NCBI RefSeq assembly: GCF_001625215.2
Contig: NC_030381.2
Span: 46,250,689 to 46,314,688 of the forward strand
Reading direction: 5' to 3'
Length of the DNA: 64,000 bases
From: Daucus carota subsp. sativus
Lineage: Eukaryota > Streptophyta > Magnoliopsida > Apiales > Apiaceae
Position numbers and translations under genes: made by a program. This document shows, piece by piece, positions 35,703 through 47,400 of this stretch (its first letter is position 1; the number at the start of each line of letters is the position of its first letter). The notes under the pieces were generated by a model that did not search any database, was not told the origin of the DNA, and saw nothing but the letters and a program-made list of their open reading frames with translations.

Positions 35703-35710
35703 TATAAATA
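35703..35710 (+). promoter_or_regulatory. TATA box of the 58-aa gene
   Basis: TATAAATA lies 104 bp upstream of the ATG at 35814, a normal distance for a plant gene with a leader of about 70-80 bases. Between 34116 and 35700 I see only the RER1 3' UTR and AT-rich intergenic sequence. Confidence 0.65.
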
Positions 35711-35813
35711 CTCTATCCCATTTAAACTACATGCATTCAAATATTTCTCCCAACTAAACCAAGCTTCAACTTTGTTGGTAAGCTTGTCATAAACTTTTCT
35801 AGTATCTCGTACA

Positions 35814-35990
35814 ATGAATCATGAATTGGCTCAAGTTTATGTGACGAAGAAGCTTTACAAGGACAAAATGAACAAGATGCAACCTGCAACAAAGAATAGA
35901 GATCATAGGGAAGAGGCGGAGGAGGAGAAGAAGATGAATTATTATTTATGCTGCTTTTCGATGGTGATCAAGAAGATTCATCCTTCCTAA
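35814..35990 (+). CDS. Small basic protein, 58 aa, unidentified
   Basis: An uninterrupted frame from ATG 35814 to TAA 35988-35990: MNHELAQVYVTKKLYKDKMN, a charged middle with REEAEEEKK, and an end YYLCCFSMVIKKIHPS. It follows a good TATA box and a leader. The Lys/Glu-rich middle and the C-terminal CCFSMV-KKIHP motif look like a short plant peptide or membrane-associated protein with a possible acylation or metal-binding Cys pair. There is no signal peptide. I do not recognise the family. The support is promoter placement, composition and clean boundaries; the leader itself contains a donor-like TTGGTAAGC. Confidence 0.55.
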   Translation: MNHELAQVYVTKKLYKDKMNKMQPATKNRDHREEAEEEKKMNYYLCCFSMVIKKIHPS

Positions 35991-36548
35991 CAACAACAAT
36001 ACTTGCGACTACCATTTACCAAATGTCTACTCATACGTGCATTCAAGATTTATTTTTAATCTAGTGAGATATCTTATATATCTGTAATCAGTGGTTTAGT
36101 TGTATGAGTAAAATTAAGATTTAAACTTGTTTTGGTTAAGTAGAATGTAGATATAACAGGTTGTTTTCATGTACTTGTTTCTGCAGAAGGGATCGTTTGC
36201 TTTCAATGTACTTTTTGGCTTGTTCTATGCTCTGAAGTCCACTATCTAATTTCAACTGACCATATTAGTTATAATTGTCTTGTGAGCTGATAGATCTGTA
36301 AAATTGTTTCTTCTTTGTATCTTCTCTTACTCATTTCTAAAAGGCCAAGAAGCAAAAAATTTAAGCAGAAATGGAGTCAAGAGTGATGTCAGAAGCAAGT
36401 GAAATGTGTAAAAACTGTGAATATATCAGAAAGCAGGTTGAGTCTGTAATCTACATACAAGTATATTACACATCAACAAATTTAAGCAGAAATGAAGTCA
36501 GAATAACGTCATGATAAAGTTTAATGAAAGTGAAGTCGTTCATGTCAT

Positions 36549-38735
36549 TTAAGCTTTTTGCAAGGAAGAAAGTATTTTCTTGACGCGATTGTTGTACTCT
36601 GTGGCCTGATCGCTCTGAACAAGGTGGCCTGCCTCTTTTACAAATTCCAGAGTAGCTTCACCGCCTAACTTCCTGCAGTTGAATGTATTCCAGGAAATTT
36701 ATTTTACTGGTAATGTTCTACTAATACTTCATAAAATCACTATAGAAAGGTTATAATAGTATGGGTGTGCTATTAATATATTAGAATATGCTTATTTAAG
36801 AAAAATTGCCAGATGAAGGAGCAGGCCTAAGTAGATGTCGGTTAAATGTTCTGGTAGAGGTGATAAGAACTTACTGTTTTATGTTTTCAGCAATTTCTGA
36901 GTTAAAAACCTTGTCATCTTCACCCCATAGCAGATGGATTTTCTGCAGTCACAATATATTCACATGTTAAGTATCAATGAGTTGCAACCACTACCTGATA
37001 TTTTCTAGCGACCAGCAGCGTGTCATAGTCCAAACGAGATAATTAAAAGAGTGTAGCAGACCTGGCTGTAGTTGCAAGGGACAGCTTCATTGTCACTAAC
37101 CACCCAAGCCTGTAAAAGTTCAGTTCTCTCCTTTCTGTTAACCATGAATTCCTGTGGCAAGAAGGCAGGCATAATTCTTGTTACAAACCCACAGGAATAA
37201 AATAAATCAATTGTTTTTTAAACTGTTAATCTGTATCCAAACATAATGCGTCAATCTTTTAGTTGCAAGTAGCCAGACTGTCAATAAGTCATAATTCTAG
37301 TTCAACAGTTTGTTCTAAGCTTTTATACTACAATGAATATTATAGGTCTTAAAATTTATATCATTATAATCTTGTGGATATGTGTCTTCGTTGAGAAATT
37401 GATGTTGTGTTTGGTTGGGATGAATGAATATGGAAGGAACAGATAGATTTATGTTGTTACTAGTTCTCCTAAACCTTAAGGTGTCAGAGGAAGACCCCAA
37501 CATGATCTTATACTCTTCAACAATTTTAACTATATTATGCGTAAAAATTCAAAAGTCCATTCCTTCACCACTCCATCCTAACAATTTAAACTGGAAATGA
37601 AATCCACAAGTTCATTCCTTCATCATTCCAGCATAGCAATTTGAACTAGAATGAAATCCACCAATTCAAGATGAAATGCTGGATTCTCCCTCATACCCAT
37701 TTTCTTCGCAAATCTCATCATAAAAGTTCTGCTCTCATTCTTTTTTGTTCCATATCTTCCCTTCTAACTCCATTATTTCCCTTTATTTCACCCATTCCAT
37801 TCCATTTTCCGCACCAAACACTTGTGGAGGCACTTAAGCATCAACAAAAAATTACCCCATATACTTAACAGAAAATCGAAACCATAATTCTTGTTTTCCC
37901 TGACCCTTTTAAGTTTGATATCAATGTTATACTTCAATTCAAGTGGTACAAATAAAGATAATTACGATACTTAAACCTTCAAACAAATCTAACACCAAAG
38001 GCCAAGACAGTCCAAGAACATCACTACTGAAACACAAACAATATGCTTCTAACTTTAAACAATTCTAAGTAGCCAAACAACCAAAAACATACAAAGTATT
38101 TTGTTTACCTTGATAAAGTCCTTGGCCACAAAATCAGGCATCGACGGGGGCTTATGATTAGTCATTGCCAGAAACGCTTTCAGATCCTTAACAGACTCAG
38201 GCATCAAAAACTCCGACCAGCTCGAATACCCCATCCTCTTCAAACACGCTTCTGAAGTCGACTCAGTCAAGTCCACCACAGTCCCACTAGCCACAACACA
38301 ATCAACCAAATCAGGGTACAATTTAGCCATTTTAAACCCAACAGTAGCTCCATAGCTCAGCCCAACAACACTACACTTCTCCACCCCAAATTTCCTCAAG
38401 GCCTTGACCAAACACTCAGCCTGAAACTCAAGTGATCTGTCCGGCTTATCGGTCATGGAGCCACCAAAGAAAAGCAGGTCAGGCACGAAAACAGAGTACT
38501 CACTGGCGAAAGCAGTGACTTGGGAAAGCCATGAGAAGGTTCCATCAGTGGCGAAACCTTGTAGAAACATCACAGCAGGCTTGCTGGTCACCTTGGGATT
38601 GTTTTTAGTAAGTGCAGTGGGCACTAACATCTTGATCTTGGTTCCTGGTTCTATTTCAATGATCTGGGATGTCATGCCGTAGCATTTCATTTGGAGATTG
38701 AGCAGAGGCTTGGCTACTGCAAACACTTTCACCAT
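36549..38735 (-). CDS. Alpha/beta hydrolase, 302 aa, four exons
   Basis: Exons 38109..38735, 37062..37151, 36875..36942 and 36549..36672. The nucleophile elbow is GLSYGA (Ser127), the acid is in WGEDDK (about Asp248) and the histidine in EAGHLV (His278), so the triad is complete. The segment before the oxyanion hole reads FLQGFATDG; most relatives, including the neighbouring paralogue, have HG there, so Gln59 replaces the usual His. The family acts on esters, lipids or hormone-like substrates; the substrate cannot be inferred. There is no signal peptide; cytosolic location is likely. Intron 1 (957 bp) holds a MITE. Tandem paralogue at 39478-40645 on the same strand. Confidence 0.93.
37407..37821. 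mobile_element. MITE in intron 1 of the first hydrolase gene
   Basis: The left end GTGTTTGGTTGGGATGAATG and the right end, whose complement begins GTGTTTGGTGCGGAAAATGG, form imperfect inverted repeats. The element is about 415 bp. The paralogous intron at 39941-40027 is only 87 bp and lacks it. The superfamily (hAT or PIF/Harbinger) is not settled because no target duplication is clear. Confidence 0.65.
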
Positions 38736-38836
38736 GTTTGGTCTTGTGAAAAATGCTCAACTTTTCAAGATTTGCAGAAATGATCAACTCAGATTTATCA
38801 AACTGTGTTTCCTGGAGATGAGCTGCCTCTTGCAAG

Positions 38837-38844
38837 TCTATATA
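38837..38844 (-). promoter_or_regulatory. TATA box of the first hydrolase gene
   Basis: The minus strand reads TTATATAG about 100 bp upstream of the ATG at 38735. The region between the two hydrolase genes (38736-39477) holds this promoter and the 3' UTR of the upstream paralogue. Confidence 0.5.
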
Positions 38845-39477
38845 AGTAATACATATATGTGAATTATGTAATATACGAATCATCTAAGTCTACCATTCAA
38901 GTCTACCATGTTGTCAACTTGACATAATCTTGAAGAAGAAATCGTTTTTTCAAAGTCAACTGTGGCTGCTGATACTATTAAATCATCAATAACAATGTAT
39001 ATTTAATCTAACACTAATGGACTGTGATTCATAGGGTACTAATCTTGTAATAGTTTAATCCGTAGTTGATGCTGTTTCTTGGTCCCTGCTAGGCTGTTGC
39101 CAGACAAAAAATTACAATAAGTTAAGTAATAAGTTATTTTTGTATAAAAATGTACCCGGAATATTTGGTTCATGGTTGATGAATCCGGGAATTGCCATTT
39201 GGAAAAGGGAATATTATTTTCATCAATCAAGTGAACTATTCCTTCCTTGCTACATGAGATTTCAAATAATTCTTGTTCCTCTTTACACTCATTCTCATCC
39301 TCGATTTAAATGACCTTGTAGTGCCTAAAATAGTAACGAGGAAATTCAAAATTTTTCAGCAACTTTATTTACATGAATGTTCATTGCAGAAATCAGAACA
39401 TATACACCAGTGAAAAACAAAACCATATATCCGGTGTACATCTAGAACTTAAAAATAAACATTAAAATGAGGAAATC

Positions 39478-40645
39478 TCATTTATTTACAGAAGCAAGAA
39501 TGTTCTTGAGCCTTTGGTTGTACTCAGATGGCTGATCTGAATGAACAAGATGTCCAGCATCCTTTATAAACTCCAGATTAGCTTGCTCCCCCAATTGCCT
39601 GCATATCGTAAGAACATAATTTAATTATATGCAAGAGTACATTAAGAAATCTGATATGGTGGTGAACTAGAGAGGGTACTTGAGACTCACCTCTTAATGT
39701 TCTCCGCAACTTCTTTTTTGAAGATCTTGTCATCCTCTCCCCATATCAAATATACTTTCTGCAACAAGACCACATGAATTATAGTATTAGCATATCACCA
39801 AGTTAAATGATATCTCAACTTTTACAAGACGTAAAATCATTGATTGATACCTGGGAGTAGTGGCAGGGGGCTACATCATTGTCATTGATCACCCAAGCCT
39901 TCAAAAGCTCATCCCTCTCCTTTCTGTTGGCAAAGAACTCCTGCAAGTATCACATGAGCTTATATGAGACTAGACTTTATAGACTATGTTCACTGAACAA
40001 ATTCGCGATCACTATTGTACAACAAACCTTTAAAAAGTCCTTTGCAGCAAATTCAGGAAGAGACGGAGGTTTCTGACTAGCAATTGAGAAAAACGTCGTA
40101 AGACCCTTGGTAGAATCCGGCATCAGAAACTCAGACCAAGTTGAGTATCCAATATTTTGCAGTGAAGCACGCGAAATGGACTCAGTTAACTCAACAGCAG
40201 TGCCACTAGCCACAATACACTGGACCATCCCAGGGTACATCCTAGCCATTCTGAACCCTAGTGTAGCTCCATAACTAAGCCCAGCCACAGTAAACTTCTC
40301 AACTCCAAAGCTCCTCAACCCTTTCACCAAACACTCTGCATGAAACTCCATTGATCTTTCGGGCTTGCTTGTTGTGGAGGCGCCAAAGAACAGGAGGTCC
40401 GGCACGTAAACAGAGTACTTCCCAGACAAGGCTTGGACTTGTGATTGCCAGTTGAAAATCCCATCAGTTGCAAAACCATGAAGAAAAACAATATTAGGCT
40501 TGGCTGGATTGGTTTTTGATTTGCATGGAATCCAGAACCTCATTGTTGTCCCGGGTTCGATTTCCACAAGCTTGGGTTTCATGCCATAGGCCTTCATCAT
40601 GACTCGAACCATTGGCTTAACCACTGCTGCAAAAATCTTCACCAT
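39478..40645 (-). CDS. Alpha/beta hydrolase, 298 aa, four exons (tandem paralogue)
   Basis: Exons 40028..40645, 39851..39940, 39691..39758 and 39478..39598, with the same phases and the same internal exon sizes (90 and 68 nt) as the gene at 36.5-38.7 kb. The catalytic residues are Ser124 in GLSYGA, about Asp245 in WGEDDK and His275 in DAGHLV; the oxyanion region is the standard FLHGFATDG. The cap region contains FFANRKERDELLKAWVINDN. Conserved exon structure and shared head-to-tail orientation show a tandem duplication. The substrate is unknown; related plant genes are often annotated as monoacylglycerol-lipase or epoxide-hydrolase-like, which I would not assert. Confidence 0.95.
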
Positions 40646-40749
40646 GATTTTTTCTACTGAGTATAAAACTAGATAGTGAGCTTGGAAATTTTAATGTTGT
40701 GAGAATGTTTTGAGATTTGAAGTGAGGTCTAAGTATTTGACTACATTGT

Positions 40750-40757
40750 TATATATA
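40750..40757 (-). promoter_or_regulatory. TATA box of the second hydrolase gene
   Basis: The minus strand reads CTATATATAAC about 105 bp upstream of the start codon at 40645. Confidence 0.6.
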
Positions 40758-40989
40758 GAGGAGAAATAAGCTGGAATTCCATTTTGATCTGACCAATAAA
40801 AATATAAAATAAAGTGGTTGATAGTGTCACGTACGCGTTTTACCTTTATTCGATATTTTAAGAAAATACTACTAATAAACTGTAAATTTACCATGTGGGA
40901 GGAGTGCTAATGACGATAAAGAAGGATTAATAAAAAACTATAGAACCTTCTAACTTTAGTTCTGGATGTTTTTTTACATCTCAAACTTG

Positions 40990-41540
40990 TACATATCTAT
41001 TATCAGTGTTCTAAAAATCGGTCTAGTCGGCCGTCTAGGCGGTGCCTAAGCACTAGGCGGCGCATCAAAGCGCTCCGACTCGGTTTTAGGCGGTGAATTA
41101 GGCGTTTTTTTTATATAAAAATTGGTCCTAGGCGGTCAAAATCCCGCCTAGGCGGTCCAGGCGACCAATAATAAATAAAAAAAATAAAAATAAAAAATCT
41201 AAAATTATGATTATATTATAAAAAATTAGGTATTCACTTGTACTTAACTTAATATCCTATAAAAAATTAAAATGATTAATTTTATTTAATATTTCTTACA
41301 TTATTTATAAGATACTGATTGATATATATTTATTTAATCAATAATTTTGTATTACATGTATCAAGTATTTATTTTTAATATATGATATTATAATATTGCT
41401 TACTAGTTTGACTCTACTAATAATGAAAAGTAGATAAAATTATTAAATTATAATAATTTAAAAATAATATATTTCCGATTAATGCTCTGATTAATCTTTT
41501 CGATTAATCTCCGATTTCCAGATTAATCGCTAAAAAGTAC
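40990..41540. repeat. Repeat with clustered GCCTAGGCGG motifs
   Basis: A GC-rich head (41015-41170) carries many copies of CTAGGCGG / CCGCCTAGG in both orientations, followed by a long AT-rich body and a tail of repeated GATTAATC words (41475-41530). Head and tail suggest an ancient dispersed plant repeat, perhaps a non-autonomous DNA transposon. I could not define its termini. Confidence 0.45.
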
Positions 41541-41728
41541 CCCGAATGCCCAGCCACTTCTGGAACATTGCCTATTATTGTTACGCGGTACCCAGAAGGC
41601 CCAGAAGTTAACCCAACTGTGCTGGGAGCCTGGGACCCAGCGAACTAATAAGATCAGACAAATTCCTTCTAGTAGGCTTGGGAAACAAGACAACCCGAAG
41701 AAACGGGCCGGAAATGACAGCCCAAGTT

Positions 41729-41880
41729 TATAAAATAAAAACCATAAGGGATGGGCCGACTTTGTCAGAGCATAAAATTCAATTGGCGTCCAGGCTCTCG
41801 TAGGTTCAGGCGAAACGATCACTCATTCTCTCTCAAGGTTCTCTCTCGTCTCTCTATCTCTCTGCTTTTGTTGCATAATT
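41729..41880 (+). promoter_or_regulatory. Promoter and 5' leader of the 89-aa protein gene
   Basis: A TATA-like TATAAAATA at 41729-41737, site II TGGGCC at 41752-41757 and a CT-rich leader (41821-41865) lie on the plus strand. The first coding exon is at 43119, preceded by a normal acceptor (ttccatag), so a 5'-UTR intron of more than 1 kb is inferred. Site II motifs suggest a housekeeping or growth-linked gene. Confidence 0.5.
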
Positions 41881-43118
41881 GTTGCAAGAACATGCCATGC
41901 GTTTTTGAAACCTTTCTCTCTGAATAGAATCATTACAGGCACATGTTTTTTATACACATATACGTGTTCTTGCCCGAAAATACATACTTCTATCTTGAAA
42001 CGATAATAGTAAGCACCAGGATGTTGTTGTCGGCTGATTCAAAGTGTTGATCTGTTTTGATAAGATGTACTATGTGCTATGCATTGAGTGCTCATGCTCT
42101 AAGTTTCTATAGCCAGTGCTTATGTTAAAATCTTTCAAACTAGTTAGTTAGGTATTATTTTTGAAGCTATTTTCTGGTTCCTTCGCTGTGTGTGTTATTT
42201 AGTCGGTTTTTTTTTGGCCTAGGAGCTTGCGGATACAGGTAAATCTACTACAATTCGACAATTGAAGACAGCTTAAAATGCACAAAAATTCACCTGATTT
42301 CCTTAGTCATGTGTTTTGTAGTTGTGCCAATTGTAGAATACACATGTCAAATGGATATCTTATATTCACAAGTCATGCCAAGGAGAGAGTGAATTAGTGG
42401 TACGCCCTTGAACACAATGTTACCCTTATTCCTTTTGTTAGTGTATGAAGCCCCCGAGTACGAGGTCCAATAAGAATTTAAATACCTGAGCGGGTTTAAA
42501 ATAATTAAATCTTACTATTTACTCATAAGTCATAATTATATTCTCTGCAAAAGTTTAATATGAATCCATACCAAGACCAAGCCATCGATTATCACTTGAA
42601 AATATAGCCATTTTATTGAATCTAAATTAAAACATTGTCTTTGCAATGAAATAAAATAATTATAATTATATAAATAAATGAATTGTACCACTTCTTTTCG
42701 ATATACCAGTAATAAGTTTAAATTTGTGATACAGAAGAGATTGAATTTTCTTGTGCAGGGTAGACATTTAGAGATAATTATGTATATAATGTATAAAGAG
42801 TATCGATCTTTATGTATATAATGTATTCAATATAGTGTTTATTATATATTGAATACATTTTTGAGTATTTAAATGAGAAATGAACTGAAGACCAAAGTAC
42901 CTTATTTTACTTTGTACTCTTGCCAAAATTATTTACTTACTTATTTTGTCAAATATTGAATTATATCTTTAATTATGTATATTCTTATGTACCTCCTAGA
43001 AGCCATCTACAAGAGGCACATGAGGGGTTTTCCCGTTGCCTAGATTTTATAATGCTTGTAATATCTTATTTTTCTGAGTTACTGCTTGATTCTTTCTACT
43101 AAATTTTGTTTCCATAGA

Positions 43119-43497
43119 ATGGAAGCGAAAAAAGAGCAATCATCTCCTGCTGTGTCTACGCCTATCAGCACTTCATGTAGAAAGAAGAAATCTGAAGAAG
43201 CAACTTTCTTGGAGGACGTGAAGGACCATATTGATGAGTTTATTCATGCTTCCATGGAGGAACATGCAACCTGCTTTAAGAAAACTGTAAAAAAGGTTAA
43301 CTCGATTTCTTCAACTCTAATATATTTACTCTTACCACAGATTTTCACAAGGAAATTCTGTTGTTTAACTTCCTTGTTGACCATTCTTTGGGATCTTTTT
43401 TTAGATGTTTGGAATGTCAAAAATCGTTGCTGAAAGGAACTCTGAGAGTAAGGAAGTTGAAAGTTCTCTACCCCTTCGAACAACTGTTGCTGACTAA
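43119..43497 (+). CDS. Conserved uncharacterised plant protein, 89 aa, two coding exons
   Basis: Exons 43119..43295 and 43405..43497 join in phase 0. After a variable Ser/Thr-rich N-terminus the protein reads FLEDVKDHIDEFIHASMEEH, ATCFKKTVKKMFGMSKIVAE and SKEVESSLPLRTTVAD. This FLEDVKDH...HASM-EH-TCFK...KMFGMSK...EV-S-LPLQTTV pattern is one I know from small uncharacterised proteins found across flowering plants. It is mostly helical and charged, with no signal peptide or membrane span. The acceptor falls one base before the ATG. Function unknown. Confidence 0.85.
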
Positions 43498-44047
43498 AGT
43501 TATATATCAATCCAGTCGTAGTGTGGTACAATAAACTGGTACTAATAAAATAAGCAAATGGTTTACATGATTTTGTAGAGACTACTATTTGAATGTATGA
43601 ATATTATGTCCATCCATGAGTGCATACTGCATTTCTGGAGCTTCAGTTGTTAGTAAGAAGATCTGAAGTTTTAACCCCTTAATCAAGCTGTTTCATACTT
43701 GTGCTATTAATTTTTTGATTTATAGTACAATTTTTAAAAATAGTTTACGATATTCTAGTGACAAATTTCAAAATTTCCAACCAAATGTGGATTTATCTTT
43801 CAATCTCTTTATATAAAACTTGTTTCCGCCTCTTCCATCAATTGTATAAACTCTCGCTGATCTTGTTAAGTATGATAAATGGAGCATCTAACCATTTAGG
43901 GACTCCATCTTCCAGTTTTTATGGCCAGCCTGAAAGTTGTGTTAATTGAATGGAGCGATATCTGAACTAAATTTATAATTTTGGAGTAGAAAATGATTAT
44001 AATTTCTTGAATTTATATCGCAATCATTGTTTTAGTCCTTTTTTTAT

Positions 44048-44086
44048 GGGATTATAATACCTTGTAAGAGAAGGTATTATAATCCC
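44048..44086. repeat. Perfect 16-bp inverted repeat (39-bp hairpin)
   Basis: GGGATTATAATACCTT, a 7-base loop and AAGGTATTATAATCCC form a perfect stem. Related GATTATAATCC words recur to about 44190, so it is probably the core of a decayed AT-rich MITE. Confidence 0.8.
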
Positions 44087-44499
44087 AAGGCAATTAATCA
44101 AAAAAGTGATTGAAATACAATCCAAGGGATTATAATCCTTTAATTTAAAGAAAATCATGTAGTTATCTTGGAATTATAATCCTTTCAAACAAACATGGCC
44201 TATATCTATATATTTATGTATGTATGTTAGTATGTATGTATGTAAAATTTGTTAGTACATCATCTTACCTTCTTTATCTGGTTTGATAAATTTCACCCTA
44301 TGCTAATTTCTCTACATGTTTATCTTCAAATTACATTGATGTGATTAAAAAGTTATTGATCATACAGTATTATTTCCGTTGGAGCTTCCTCTGGAAGTTG
44401 GTACATTGAAAATGAAAACTAGGTGATTTTTGATTACATCATATATTATAACCCAATTGTTTTAGGCGAAATAAGAAAAAGGCAAGAATTGGTTCTTGT

Positions 44500-47400
44500 A
44501 TTTTTGAGCTTAAGGTGCATAGATTGATGCATCTTTATTTGTTGCTACTGTTTTTTGGTCATTCTTCACCCGAGCTTTTGATCTTCTATCCTGCGCGGTT
44601 ATTATCAAAGGAAAAAAAAAAAAGGGAACGGTTACTAAATGACAAGAAAATTCATTGATTTTAGGCAGCCGTATGTTGCCTTGGCATGTATATGTAATAT
44701 GTTGCAATACATGATGTGCATGTGAACTATAGTATTCATAAACAAAGACCATACCCATTTATAGAAGAACTAAAATTATTTTTAATAGGAGAAAACTGTG
44801 TGTTATATGTGCGCGAAAGGCTTTGATGTTGATGGAGGACGAGGAGAAGTGCTCAGTAGTCAGTAGTAGGCACTAGGCAGATAAGAATATCTGAATGGTG
44901 GTTTGAAATGATTCATTAGTCGTTCTTTGTATCGAATATATAGTTTTAACTTTTAACAGTCTAAATTTTAAGTGAAACAGATACTACATGAGACCAAATG
45001 CTTAATGCATTTAAAAGATTATCGCTAGGAAATAGAATATCTTATAGCAAGAGATTTTAGTCAGAAATGCATGAAATGCGGTAGTTATATTTACGTTTCC
45101 TGGTAGTTAGTACTCTTTAGTCCTAGGCTACAGAATGTAAGTACTCATGGTACCTTGATAATTACCTCTAGTTGTGCGATAGTTTGGTAAGGGCACATCG
45201 CCATTCTCAATGCGCTTGACGTCGGCCACAAGGATTTCATAATGCCTCTTCACCTCCTCTGCTGTCTTGCCACTAATGGCTTTGGCAACGTTGTACCAAC
45301 GGTCTGGAGTGTCTTTGTCATACTTAGCCAAAGCCTCTTCAAAGGCCTTGTTTTGCTGTACAGTCCAAAAGCCATGGGAGGACATGGATGCCATGAAACT
45401 TAACAGTGAGGGAATTATATGAAATTGTTACAAACGGCAGATGTGGCAAAAAAGAGACGAATTAGAGTTGGGAGAGAACAAAGAAAATAAGAGTGAAAGA
45501 TATCAGGGTCAAGCAAGAAGTCAGTTAGAGATTTCTTTAAGCCTGATGAGATGTGCAAAGAGGGTGTCTTGCATGTTCTTATATAAGCTCCAGGAGTAGA
45601 GGAGGTGCGGTAGGGCCATGCTAGTTGGACTATAGAGCTTAATTCTTTGAGTGAATTTAATGATTTGTCTACTCAAGAACCGCAATAACGGAGGACAAGG
45701 TAGAGCAAAAGGTCTAAGAATTGCTACAATCAGAATTTTTATTTTAGTTTCTAATTTGTAATGCAGAGGACGAGGGAGAGCCAAAGGTCTAAGAATTGCT
45801 ACAATTTGATTTTCTTATTTCTTATTTAGTTTGTACTTATAATACACGAAGCATATATTCATTTCTCTTCCTATTGATTATACATTGTAACTCGTTTTTC
45901 TGTTTTGAATGTGAAACATGAAAGTAGCCAGTTATTTTGTCTGCCACAAACAATTTTTCCTCGTGGTTTACTTTTACTGAGATAACCTAACTCATCTTTG
46001 ATTCGGCATTGGTAAGTTAAGAGTCATAGGCCGATCAGGTGAGGCAAATATTAGTTTGTTTTTTAAGATTCATGTTTTTTTGAAATTGTGCAAAGAAGCT
46101 TTCTAAAGCTCACAAAAGGCCATACCAAAGTTGTGGAAGAGTGTACTAGTAAGCAGTAAGGATAGTCTTATACTCTTATTGCTTTATATGTATGAGTCAG
46201 GGATGTCATCGTTGAGCATAAGTACTGTGACTTGAAGGCCTGAACAACATTCCAAGCCATATTGCTGGCAAGGTGAGCTGTTTTAGATGATATAGTGTTT
46301 TTTCCTGAGGAAGAGCAGGCCGTATTCTGTACTCTTTATCATCAGGACCCCATGAGTTTTCCAGCAACAGAAGTACTGAAGTACTACCATAATTTATCAC
46401 TTATCTCTCTCTCTAATTAGGTTATCGATGGTGTAAATTTTAGCCCAAGAAAAGCAATTCTTTTGTCCATTAACTGAATATACTTTTGTACTGCCTTTAT
46501 CTCATATATATTCTCATATCTTATTTTCTATGACATCTGTGTCAAATCCTTTAAAAGATCTTATATCATACAAGTCTGTTTTAATTTTTGTCCGTGATTC
46601 TAATTTCTGAATATAGCATGCATAATCTTTTGATTAGTTTGATGCTTGAGACTAGAGGAAGGAAATGGATTATTTGGATGATAAATCTGAATAATGTGAA
46701 ATTCGGAAAATGGGGGGACACCAATATATAATATTTGTTTGTTTAGTCGGTTTAGAGAATAAATGATTATGCTCTACTTAGTTTGCTTGATTTTGTAATG
46801 ACTAATGACCTAATCATCACTGAAGATACAAATAACCATACGATTCTGGAAAATGCTTTGCGACACTGAAAAGCTTAATTTTTCCAGTTATATTAGAATC
46901 TTATGTTTTTCGATTCGTATATGAGCTCATCCTTGCATGTAGAAATCTGTTATTACATTTTAATTTCCTTAAGATGAGGTTGCACAGAGTTCCAGGCTTA
47001 CGAAAGCAAAGTCAAGGGCAAGTACTTCTGCGAGAATCTTTCTGAGCATGTTGCAGTATTCTCTCTATCTTGTCCACTTGTCTTAATTTTGCCCTCTAGT
47101 GTCTTTGCTAATATTCTTTGACAAATTGCCACTCATAATTCCCTTTTTATCTTTTCCTGGAATAGGAGTTCATAGTGCGACCTGATTTAATTCACTTTGG
47201 AATATAGATGATCCTTTAAACTTTAATGAAAGTTTGTTTGTCTTGTGTTGGATTTACTATTTCTTTCTGTTGATTAGTTTACAAGATCATAATCCTTGAT
47301 AAGTCTTCAGTGTAGAGCTTAAGATGTCTAATAAGCAGAGGTCAAGAAGATGACAGAAACATCTGTACAGAAGTGGTAATACCCTAATGTTCTTAGAGTC

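Noticed and set aside
41523-41822. Minus-strand ORF of 99 aa
   Set aside because: It overlaps a promoter region (site II motifs, TATA-like sequence) for the plus-strand gene; the translation resembles no family and is Trp/Phe-rich by chance.
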